A DNA stretch of 36,843 bases from Prevotellaceae bacterium UBA1716 (GTDB lineage Bacteria; Bacteroidota; Bacteroidia; Bacteroidales; Bacteroidaceae), in the NCBI GenBank assembly GCA_002317225.1, contig DCIW01000041.1:4288-41130 (forward strand), written 5' to 3'. How positions within the stretch are numbered: the stretch's first letter is position 1; each line of letters opens with the position of its first letter. A program made the translations under genes and the position numbers. Under the pieces are notes generated by a model. It did no database searches. It was not told the origin of the DNA and worked only from the letters and a program-made list of their open reading frames with translations. Of this stretch, positions 13,679-20,724 are shown one piece after another.

Positions 13679-13942
13679 GGTAGGATGTTGCTTAAACATC
13701 CTACCAACATCCTACCAACATCCTACCAGGTATCACACCTTTCTGACAACACCGTACCAACTCATACCATGTATGAAGCTACGATATAGCCAAGCGACCA
13801 AATCTTTAGAGCAAAGAAGAATTCAAAAAGAGGTAGAGAGTTGGTAGGATGTTGGTAGAGTGTTGGTAGGATGTTTGAGCAACATCCTACCAACACCATT
13901 ATATTATCAATCAATACTTTACACCCATTTTGGTAGGATGTT
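13679..13942. repeat. GGTAGGATGTT 11-bp repeat cluster
   Basis: Eight exact copies of the 11-mer occur: AACATCCTACC at 13695, 13706, 13717 and 13881, and the inverted GGTAGGATGTT at 13679, 13843, 13865 and 13932, plus one variant at 13854. Some are in perfect 11-bp tandem. Decayed copies begin near 13619. The 13468-14173 gap contains no convincing gene; a 65-residue leftward frame (13762-13959) crosses the repeats and is probably chance. Confidence 0.85.
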
Positions 13943-13983
13943 TGCCACTTTTCGCACAAAATAAATTTTTTTTTCTCGCCTCA

Positions 13984-14065
13984 ACACATACTGACAAATA
14001 CCGAAGTCCGTCTGCACGGACATCGATGTCCGCCCTTACGGACTTCGGTAAACATAAGTATGTGT
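13984..14065. repeat. 82-bp coaxial palindrome
   Basis: Three pairs of arms share one centre (14024.5): ACACATACT/AGTATGTGT (13984-13992 with 14057-14065), TACCGAAGTCCGT and its complement (13999-14011 with 14038-14050), and the perfect 16-bp core CGGACATCGATGTCCG (14017-14032). Internal loops are symmetrical (6 and 5 bases per side). Confidence 0.9.
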
Positions 14066-14107
14066 CAAATAATATATAGCTAATCTGTTAGTAATGTTTA
14101 ATAACAC

Positions 14108-14140
14108 AAAAAGAAAAGGGCACCCACAATTTGGATGCCC
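14108..14140 (-). terminator. Terminator after DUF4410-like gene
   Basis: Leftward stem TGGGCATCC/GGGTGCCC-type (14118-14126 with 14132-14140, one mismatch) followed by TTTTCTTTTT. Confidence 0.8.
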
Positions 14141-14173
14141 ATGTTAACAAAGTATTTAATTATAAAGGTTTTA

Positions 14174-14752
14174 TTAGATGTTATTGAAAGCAACGATAAG
14201 GTCTTTGGCAATTGCCTTATTGTAAACTTTGATCACTGCAGATCCCTTTGCAGAAGCGAAAGTTGTGTCGTGGAAACGGCGGTTGTTGAACTGGAACATA
14301 GGACCGTTTGCATTTGAAACTTCTACATTGTAATTAGCCTTAAAGCTTCCAGCGCCACATCCTACCCATGTACGCAATGCTTTGTTGCCCCAATCAATGT
14401 CAGAAAGACAAGCCTTGACGAGAATACCATCAGCAGGTACATCCTTCACATCGTTTACCACTTCAAATTGGGTGTTGGTGAATTCCTTCTGAAGTTCATC
14501 AACTATTGTACTTGCAAGACTTTCGAAAGCAGCAGTTTGCTTCTTATCAGCCTTGTTGTCCTTTGGAGCAGCAGTTGAGTATCCGTATACGTACACCTTT
14601 GCATTTTCGATATTAACCTTCTGATTGATAGTGATATCATCAATATCATTCCAACCTTTGTGTTGTTCCTGAGCGTTAGCATTCTGTGCAAACATTGAAC
14701 CAAACACGAGGGCAGCGCCCATAACCATTTTCTTAAAATTAATCTTTTTCAT
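14174..14752 (-). CDS. DUF4410-like secreted protein
   Basis: A 192-residue protein with a cleavable signal peptide (hydrophobic core then A-N-A-Q-E, cleavage about residue 27), so it is periplasmic or surface-exposed. The middle (D-I-D-W-G-N-K-A-L-R-T-W-V-G-C-G-A-G-S-F-K) resembles the G-S-x-A-x-R-x-x-x-G-x-G-A-G core of the DUF4410 family, of unknown function; this member has no lipobox Cys. It stands alone, with a -7 box at 14879-14886 and a terminator just after the stop. Confidence 0.7.
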   Translation of the reverse strand: MKKINFKKMVMGAALVFGSMFAQNANAQEQHKGWNDIDDITINQKVNIENAKVYVYGYSTAAPKDNKADKKQTAAFESLASTIVDELQKEFTNTQFEVVNDVKDVPADGILVKACLSDIDWGNKALRTWVGCGAGSFKANYNVEVSNANGPMFQFNNRRFHDTTFASAKGSAVIKVYNKAIAKDLIVAFNNI

Positions 14753-14814
14753 AATGTTTATTATTTTATTAGTTTATAAATTTCTAAGTTTATTGAATGC
14801 TTCCTGTCTTGCCT

Positions 14815-14840
14815 CCCCTCGCCCTAAAAAGGGAGAGGGG
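14815..14840. repeat. G/C-rich hairpin repeat unit
   Basis: CCCCTCGCCCT (14815-14825) pairs with AGGGAGAGGGG (14830-14840, one mismatch), followed by a GGGGGTGAGGG stretch. Similar units lie at 22243-22365 and near 36560, suggesting an interspersed REP-like family. It falls in the leader of the DUF4410-like gene. Confidence 0.65.
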
Positions 14841-14878
14841 ACTGGGGGTGAGGGAGTGTCTTTGTTTGTTTGACGCTG

Positions 14879-14886
14879 CAAAGGTA
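14879..14886 (-). promoter_or_regulatory. -7 box for DUF4410-like gene
   Basis: Leftward TACCTTTG exactly matches the Bacteroidetes -7 consensus; the leader to the ATG at 14752 is about 125 nt and contains the G/C-rich hairpin. Confidence 0.55.
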
Positions 14887-14930
14887 CGATGTTTTCCAAG
14901 GGAACATGATATACACTATATGAAAAAGCA

Positions 14931-14963
14931 ACGTACAATTTGTGAATTTCACAAACTGTACGT
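14931..14963 (-). terminator. 33-bp near-perfect palindrome, likely ATPase terminator
   Basis: Arms of 16 bp with 15 matches (ACGTACAATTTGTGAA at 14931-14946 and its complement at 14948-14963) around a single base. Leftward it is followed by TTGCTTTTTC, so it may terminate the ATPase gene that stops at 15086. An operator role is possible. The rest of 14753-15085 shows nothing gene-like. Confidence 0.5.
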
Positions 14964-15085
14964 CACTTTCTTGTTTTGTACCAAAAAATAACCTTAATTC
15001 TTCAATTGGCAAATGAAATAGTCGAACGAACCATACCAACAGGAGCCAACATTGCCGAATACACTTCTTACACAAGTAGAAATAA

Positions 15086-16207
15086 CTATAAGTTCTTTAA
15101 CCACAATGAGAAGAATTTGTCATACACTTCGTATTCCCCTTGGTGTCGAGTCACTATCTGCTTGTCAACAAGAGCTTTGATAGTAGTCTGGATTGTACTT
15201 GCAGAAGGGAGGTGATACTTGCGGATGAAAGCACCACTTGTGATTGCACCAACCTTACCCTCGTTATTGATAGCAATAAGAAGTTCCTTTTGTCGTGCAG
15301 TGAGTTGGTATAGCAATTCCGTATATATGATACTGTTGTCCTTTACTATTTCATCTATCGCTATCGGTATCATCTCACGAGTACAAGTCATCCCCAAGTC
15401 TGTATCAGAGAAAAGATAATTCATGACCTTCTGCACAAACCATGTAACTCCACCAAAACTCCCATACACTTCTTCAGCGACCCCCTCCTCGAGTGCCCTA
15501 CCGCGCGAATCAAAATGATGCTGAGCGAACAAAGCATATTTATCCACAGGCAATGGTTCAAGAACCTGTGTAGAAGTAGATGCATAAAAAGGATGAGCAG
15601 GCGAGTTGAACATCTCGGACAGAAGATGTTGCTCCGACCCGGAAAATACAAATACAGCATTATGACACCTTTGTATATATGTACGCAGCATGGCCTCAAC
15701 ATTCTTCTCGGGATAGTTCATAATCTGTTGGAACTCATCAATCGCTATGATACAAGGCTTGTCCGACTGTTCAATAAAACGGAATATTTGTTCAAGTGTA
15801 CAATCCGGTGTTGGAAGCATACCAAAGTCTACATTCCACGAAGGATTACCCATAACATCAAAACTGATGCCCGATCTTATCGAACTGACAATATCAATAA
15901 ACTTCTCCAACAATTTGCGACTTCTTGACTTCAAATAGTTAAGTATCGCCTTACCCATCTCAAGCACGAAGTCATTCAAATTCTTTGTTGAATATATATC
16001 AATAATAAATGTATTGTATTGAGTCGCCACTTTCTCTTGGAGAAAACAATGATGAAGAAGCCCCGTCTTACCCAAACGACGTGGAGATACCAATACTACA
16101 TTATTACCATTAACCAGCAATTTTGTCAAACTTGCAGTCTCTGCCTCTCGGTCACAAAAGTACTCCGGACCTACATAACCTGAAGTTACAAATGGATTAC
16201 GTTTCAT
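15086..16207 (-). CDS. AAA/STAND-like ATP-binding protein
   Basis: A 373-residue P-loop ATPase of the type common in Bacteroidetes (ATPase domain 2 family). Visible motifs: an opening R-N-P-F-V-T-S-G-Y-V-G-P-E-Y-F-C-D-R-E-A-E, Walker A-like S-P-R-R-L-G-K-T-G (about 41-49), Walker B I-I-A-I-D-E-F-Q-Q and sensor F-V-F-S-G-S-E-Q. The C-terminal ~80 residues form a winged helix (T-A-R-Q-K-E-L-L-I-A-I-N) ending E-V-Y-D-K-F-F-S-L-W-L. Substrate and role are unknown; relatives are often lineage-specific and repeated in genomes. Upstream DNA contains a tandem palindrome that could be its operator. Confidence 0.85.
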   Translation of the reverse strand: MKRNPFVTSGYVGPEYFCDREAETASLTKLLVNGNNVVLVSPRRLGKTGLLHHCFLQEKVATQYNTFIIDIYSTKNLNDFVLEMGKAILNYLKSRSRKLLEKFIDIVSSIRSGISFDVMGNPSWNVDFGMLPTPDCTLEQIFRFIEQSDKPCIIAIDEFQQIMNYPEKNVEAMLRTYIQRCHNAVFVFSGSEQHLLSEMFNSPAHPFYASTSTQVLEPLPVDKYALFAQHHFDSRGRALEEGVAEEVYGSFGGVTWFVQKVMNYLFSDTDLGMTCTREMIPIAIDEIVKDNSIIYTELLYQLTARQKELLIAINNEGKVGAITSGAFIRKYHLPSASTIQTTIKALVDKQIVTRHQGEYEVYDKFFSLWLKNL

Positions 16208-16229
16208 AGCTATTTATCTATTTTTCATG

Positions 16230-16281
16230 CAAATATAGCACTTTTTATTCATATTACGTATTTTACGTTACGTATTTTACG
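16230..16281 (-). promoter_or_regulatory. ATPase promoter with tandem palindromic operator
   Basis: Leftward -7 box TATATTTG (plus CAAATATA, 16230-16237). Where the -33 should be there are two perfect tandem copies of the 14-mer TTACGTATTTTACG (16254-16267, 16268-16281). Each contains the inverted repeat ACGTA-TTT-TACGT. A further inverted pair CTATTTATC/GATAAATAG (16210-16218, 16301-16309) brackets the region. Confidence 0.55.
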
Positions 16282-16330
16282 TAATATTAACAAAAAAAGT
16301 GATAAATAGATGTGTGGAAACAATTAAATG

Positions 16331-16846
16331 TTAGTTTTCTCTTCTCTCCAGCCAAGCCATATAAGTGCGTATTCCTGTCTCCACCATCCTGATGCAGGGA
16401 CGCTTCTTGTAGTACTCGTCGGTGCGAGCTTCGGGAGTATGGCAAATGGTGATTTCGGGAATAGTGCCATCAGCACGCTGCTTATTGAGTCCGAGGAGTT
16501 CCTTGCAGATGATGCTGCCTGTCTGTGCTTTGAAGTCTGCAGCAAGTTCTTGTACCGCCTTGTATGTGAGAGCCTTGACCTCTTGATTTGCCTCGGGACA
16601 TGAAGTCTCGAGTCCTGCGAGCATAAATGTACCGAGAGCCGAACCGCAAGTTTCACGCATACGACCAATACCGCCACCGTATGGAGCACTCATCTTAGCC
16701 ATCAAGTCCTCTGGCACACCGTACCAATCGGCAAAAGCAAGAGCCACCGACTGCGAACAATTATATCCTTCCTTGAAAAGGGCAATGCCTTTCTGCACGC
16801 GCTTCTCTGTCTCTTCTTTCCAATCTGTGATTTGTTTTTTCTCCAC
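16331..16846 (-). CDS. C-GCAxxG-C-C family protein
   Basis: A 171-residue protein of the C-GCAxxG-C-C family, named for spaced cysteines thought to bind metal or redox groups. Visible: Y-N-C-S-Q-S-V-A-L-A-F at the start, M-R-E-T-C-G-S-A-L-G-T in the middle (Ser in place of the usual second Cys), T-S-C-P-E-A, and a later I-C-K-E-L-L-G and K-R-P-C-I-R-M. Biochemical role is not established. The start is a GTG at 16846; no better start is seen. It lies 19 bp after the GH28 gene and may share its transcript. Confidence 0.85.
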   Translation of the reverse strand: MEKKQITDWKEETEKRVQKGIALFKEGYNCSQSVALAFADWYGVPEDLMAKMSAPYGGGIGRMRETCGSALGTFMLAGLETSCPEANQEVKALTYKAVQELAADFKAQTGSIICKELLGLNKQRADGTIPEITICHTPEARTDEYYKKRPCIRMVETGIRTYMAWLERREN

Positions 16847-16865
16847 CTTTATATATATTTGTTAA

Positions 16866-18362
16866 TTATTTCACAATATGTATTTGTTCGTTAGGGACAT
16901 TCACATTTTCAAAGCCATAACCTTCCACATCCTCCATCACAATTGCTGGTCGGAAATCCGTATCAGCAAGTCGAACGGAAATATTGCGAAGAGTGATATT
17001 GCGAACATGACGAAGGTAAAATGCCCATGATGGGAGTTCACCAAACATAGAGAATTCAGGATATCCATCAGCATTTTCAGGAATTTCTTTTGCACGATAA
17101 AGTCCCACATAAGCCATGCCCTTAGTTGCACGACCCGGATAAAGAATATCAATATTCTCAAGCGTAATGTTTTCTATAGGATGTCCTGGAAGACCTGCAA
17201 CAGAAGAAGGCCAAGGATTGTGGAAATAGTCCACTTCAGGACCACGAAGATCGTACATAAGGTCGGGACGAGAAAATGGCACTTCTGCCTTCAAATTGCG
17301 TATAGTGATATTGCGACAAACACCTGAACACACGCCACTTACAGTCAGTCCGTCCGCATCAATACCATGACGAGCCCCTAATCGTATAAAAAGAGGATTG
17401 CCCGTATTTTTTGCCGTAACACCATCAACCATAATGTTTTCAAGTGTTGCGCCATCAACCGATTCCAATGCTATTGCAGAACGAAAAGTGTCAGTCACAT
17501 CTATATCACGAATACTGATATTGCGAAAACCGCCATAAGATGAAGTACCGAACTTCACCGCAGAAGCAGAAGAAGTGATATGACAATGCTCAATGCTTAT
17601 ATCCTGGCACATACTCTCGGGGTTATCACTCTTAAGACAAATGCCATCATCTGCCGAATTGATATTGCAATTACGCACATGAACATTTTTGCAATCATTG
17701 AGGTCTATGCCGTCATTGTTCCAATAAGCACGATTGTAAACGGTAATGCTATCAATACCTATATTGCTGCTTTCGTGGAAAGAAAGTCCCCACCCCGCAC
17801 TATTACGAAAGTGTACTCCTGATATCATTATATTCTCTGAATCAGCAAGGAACAGGAGTTTTGGGCGAGTACTTGGACGCTGTCTGCGAGTATTGTAGTT
17901 CTGGTCTATGCGTTCGCCTATATGATGAAGGCTATCTATTGCTAATGCGAGCGCAAGTCCTTGGCCATCAATAGTTCCTTGACCCAAGATTCCTATATTC
18001 TTAGCATGAGCAGAAGTGATGAGTCCTTGATGCACATCCTCGTCTTTGCGTTTGCCAAGAGTGGTATTAGTGTCGTAATCATACGGATTGGTGCTACCGA
18101 GAAGCACAGCATCTTTCTCCAGACGAAGCATCACATTGCTTTTGAGTTCAATAGAACCAGTCAACCACCGTCCAGCACCTATACGCACCACCCCACCTTT
18201 TTTATGCTTGTTGACTGCATCAATCGCCTTTTGAATTGCCTCGGTATTTACCGTTTTACCATCAGCCACAGCACCATATTTTGCTATATCCACAACGAAA
18301 TCCTTCGCATCAATGGTGATTGACACGAAGAATAAAAGGAGAAGTGTCTGGAGCGTTTTCAT
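16866..18362 (-). CDS. Glycoside hydrolase family 28 (polygalacturonase-like)
   Basis: A 498-residue secreted enzyme (signal peptide about 1-19) with the right-handed parallel beta-helix of GH28, which cleaves galacturonic-acid linkages in pectin. The start V-D-I-A-K-Y-G-A-V-A-D-G-K is the pectate-lyase-like opening. Active-site residues: N-N-D-G-I-D (D217), S-A-D-D-G (D238, D239). The usual G-H-G and R-I-K motifs are replaced by G-T-S-S-Y-G-G and R-S-A-I-A, as in Bacteroidetes exo-type or rhamnogalacturonan-acting members. It overlaps the relA stop by 4 bp, an unexpected partnership; no SusC/D or other pectin gene is nearby. Confidence 0.9.
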   Translation of the reverse strand: MKTLQTLLLLFFVSITIDAKDFVVDIAKYGAVADGKTVNTEAIQKAIDAVNKHKKGGVVRIGAGRWLTGSIELKSNVMLRLEKDAVLLGSTNPYDYDTNTTLGKRKDEDVHQGLITSAHAKNIGILGQGTIDGQGLALALAIDSLHHIGERIDQNYNTRRQRPSTRPKLLFLADSENIMISGVHFRNSAGWGLSFHESSNIGIDSITVYNRAYWNNDGIDLNDCKNVHVRNCNINSADDGICLKSDNPESMCQDISIEHCHITSSASAVKFGTSSYGGFRNISIRDIDVTDTFRSAIALESVDGATLENIMVDGVTAKNTGNPLFIRLGARHGIDADGLTVSGVCSGVCRNITIRNLKAEVPFSRPDLMYDLRGPEVDYFHNPWPSSVAGLPGHPIENITLENIDILYPGRATKGMAYVGLYRAKEIPENADGYPEFSMFGELPSWAFYLRHVRNITLRNISVRLADTDFRPAIVMEDVEGYGFENVNVPNEQIHIVK

Positions 18363-20578
18363 CGTACTACATTCTTAACGCCCTTCACTGTCTGAATCTT
18401 CTTAACTAACTGATTGAGTTGTTTTTGGTCAGAAATCATAATTGTGAGGGTTCCGGAGAAGAGACCATCCTCAAAACTTTGGATTGAGATGCCTCGGAGC
18501 AGAACATTCTTCTCGTGATTGATGATAGAGGTAATATTGTTGACAATACCAATATCATCATTACCTACCACATGGAGAGTAACAGCATATTGACTGCCTC
18601 CCTTGCCTGCCCATTCGGCACGAATCACTCGATAACCCAAGGACTCACGGAGTCGCTCGGCATTTGGACAATCGGTACGATGAACTTTGATTCCCCGACC
18701 ACGAGTCACGAAGCCAAAGACATCGTCTCCGTAGATTGGGTTGCAACATTTAGCAAGAGAAAAATCCACACCTTTTATATTATTATCTAGCACAAGGACA
18801 TCATCGTTTGGACGCTGACGCTCATCCACAGGAGTTGCCACGAAGGTATCAGCACTACGAGTCTCTGCTTGATAGAGTTGAGGATTCTCATCTCGTTTCT
18901 GGCTTTCCACATAGCGGTCGATTACCACATTGACATCAAGAACTTCCTCTGAGATAGCCTGATAGAACTCATTGACATGCTTATAACCCATCTTCTTGAT
19001 GAGCTTCATCATGAGTGGTTCATCGTAGTCAATCTTACGATTCTTAAACTTGCGTTCGAGGGTTTCTTTCGCGATAGCACAAGTCTTAAGTTCCTGTTCG
19101 TTAATGGATTGACGTATCTTATTCTTTGCCTTAGTTGTGACAGCCATATTAAGCCAGTCACGCTTAGGGAGTTGTCTCTGCGAAGTAAGAATCTCCACCT
19201 GGTCACCGCTTTGAAGTTTGGTACCAATAGGCACATTCTTTCCATTGACCTTACCTCCCGTACAACGGCTACCCACATTAGTATGTATCTGGAAAGCGAA
19301 GTCAAGAACTGTAGCACCGATAGGGAGTTTGAAGAGGTCGCCCTTTGGTGTGAACACAAACACTTCGTCCGAATAGAGGTCAACCTTGAACTGGTCAACA
19401 ATCTGTTCATCCGAAGCGGCAGAATTCTCAAGTGCCTGACGGATATCTTTGAGCCAGTCTTCGAGTTTTGCACCAGAATCTTTCACTCCTTTATATCGCC
19501 AATGGGCTGCAAGACCACGTTCTGCAATCTCATCCATTCGTTCGGTACGAATCTGTATCTCCACCCACTTCGCATCAGGGCCCATTACGGTGATATGGAG
19601 CGACTCATAACCATTAGACTTAGGTACTGACAACCAGTCGCGAAGTCGCTTAGGATTAGGACGATACATATCTGTAACGATGGAGAATACCTGCCAACAA
19701 TCCTGCTTCTCTTTCTCAATTGGCGAGTCAAGAATCACACGAATTGCAAAGAGGTCATAGATACCTTCAAACTTGCATTTCTGCTTCTTCATCTTCTGCC
19801 AGATGGAGTGGATAGACTTGGTACGTCCCTTGATATGGAAATGGAGTCCAGCAGCCTTCAACTTCTCTTCGATTGGACCAATGAATTGTGATATATAAAG
19901 GTCTCGTGCTTTTCGTGTTGCACTCAGTTTGTCCTTTATCATATAGAAGACATCTGGTTCCAAGTACTTGAGTGAGAGGTCTTCAAGTTCGCGTTTGATA
20001 AGGTAAAGACCGAGTTTGTGTGCGAGTGGAGCATAGAGTTGGGCTGCTTCATTTGCCACACGGGTACGTTCCTCTATTGTGCCAAGATCCTTTATCTGTC
20101 GCATCAAGTTGACACGGTCAGCAATGATGATAAAGATGACTCGCATGTCTTCAGCAAACGAAAGCAGAAGATCACGGAAATTCTCCGTTTCGATGGATGC
20201 ATTCTTTGAGTACAACTCATTGACCTTAAGCAATCCATGTATGATATGTGCAACATCTTCACCGAAGTCGGCAGTAATCTGCTCAAGTGTCACTACATTA
20301 AGTTTCACACATTCATGAAGGAGCACACTAAGGAGTGATGCACGGTTGAGTCCGACCTCCTCGCAGAGTATCACTGCAGTCTGAAGGTCGAAGAGTATTG
20401 GATGAAGGCCGAAACTGTCGCGCTGGAGTTGACCAGTGGACATGCCTTCGTGGAGTATATCTTTAACTTTGCGGAAGTCTGCCGGCTCAATTACATCCTG
20501 CACTAATGGTTGGAGGGTGCGGAATGTTTCGAGTACTCTCGCGCGTTCGTGTTCATTAATTATAGCAATTTCTTCCAT
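18359..20578 (-). CDS. relA: RelA/SpoT-family (p)ppGpp synthetase
   Basis: A 739-residue long RSH protein that makes (p)ppGpp in the stringent response on the ribosome. Numbering from the upstream TTG: pseudo-hydrolase domain about 50-200, synthetase domain about 250-365 (G-R-T-K-S-I-H-S-I-W, G-Y-E-S-L-H at 325-330, E-I-Q-I-R-T at 342-347), TGS about 408-468, a Cys-containing region (K-C-C-N-P, D-C-P-N) and a C-terminal ACT domain. The hydrolase HD motif reads H-E-C-V-K-L-N and the D-R-T-H-N-M motif reads D-R-V-N-L-M, so hydrolysis is probably lost. I prefer the ATG at 20578 over the TTG at 20584. Confidence 0.93.
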   Translation of the reverse strand: MEEIAIINEHERARVLETFRTLQPLVQDVIEPADFRKVKDILHEGMSTGQLQRDSFGLHPILFDLQTAVILCEEVGLNRASLLSVLLHECVKLNVVTLEQITADFGEDVAHIIHGLLKVNELYSKNASIETENFRDLLLSFAEDMRVIFIIIADRVNLMRQIKDLGTIEERTRVANEAAQLYAPLAHKLGLYLIKRELEDLSLKYLEPDVFYMIKDKLSATRKARDLYISQFIGPIEEKLKAAGLHFHIKGRTKSIHSIWQKMKKQKCKFEGIYDLFAIRVILDSPIEKEKQDCWQVFSIVTDMYRPNPKRLRDWLSVPKSNGYESLHITVMGPDAKWVEIQIRTERMDEIAERGLAAHWRYKGVKDSGAKLEDWLKDIRQALENSAASDEQIVDQFKVDLYSDEVFVFTPKGDLFKLPIGATVLDFAFQIHTNVGSRCTGGKVNGKNVPIGTKLQSGDQVEILTSQRQLPKRDWLNMAVTTKAKNKIRQSINEQELKTCAIAKETLERKFKNRKIDYDEPLMMKLIKKMGYKHVNEFYQAISEEVLDVNVVIDRYVESQKRDENPQLYQAETRSADTFVATPVDERQRPNDDVLVLDNNIKGVDFSLAKCCNPIYGDDVFGFVTRGRGIKVHRTDCPNAERLRESLGYRVIRAEWAGKGGSQYAVTLHVVGNDDIGIVNNITSIINHEKNVLLRGISIQSFEDGLFSGTLTIMISDQKQLNQLVKKIQTVKGVKNVVR

Positions 20579-20608
20579 ATACAAGGCTTGTTTTGTCTAT
20601 TTTCACTG

Positions 20609-20667
20609 CAAAGATAAGAATTATTCATAATTAATAATCCACAATTCATAATTATTTGTTATCTTTG
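20609..20667. promoter_or_regulatory. Divergent promoter pair for relA and DUF4301 gene
   Basis: Leftward -7 box TATCTTTG (20609-20616) and rightward TATCTTTG (20660-20667) are separated by exactly 43 bp. The spacer is AT-rich with a 7-bp rhythm (ATTCATA, ATTAATA, ATCCACA, ATTCATA). By ungapped comparison it matches the 3178-3220 spacer at about 31 of 43 positions. Confidence 0.7.
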
Positions 20668-20724
20668 CGTAAAAATTAAGTTACTCCAAAAAGAATTTCA
20701 ACAATCAATATAATTTTTACTACT

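Noticed and set aside
13679..13942. CRISPR array
   Set aside because: Units are only 11 bp, directly abutting or irregular, occur in both orientations, have no spacers of constant length, and no cas gene is nearby.
13762..13959. 65-residue leftward frame across the 11-bp repeats
   Set aside because: Its sequence is mostly a translation of the repeats (G-C-x-S-N-I-L-P-T type) with no promoter or conserved motif visible; kept only as a low-chance small gene.
13984..14065. Integron attC site or intrinsic terminator
   Set aside because: No RYYYAAC/GTTRRRY ends, no integrase next to it, and no T-run after the stem.
14824..15075. 83-residue leftward frame
   Set aside because: It spans the G/C-rich hairpin, a promoter box and a palindrome; the translation is Cys/Leu/Phe-rich and not protein-like.
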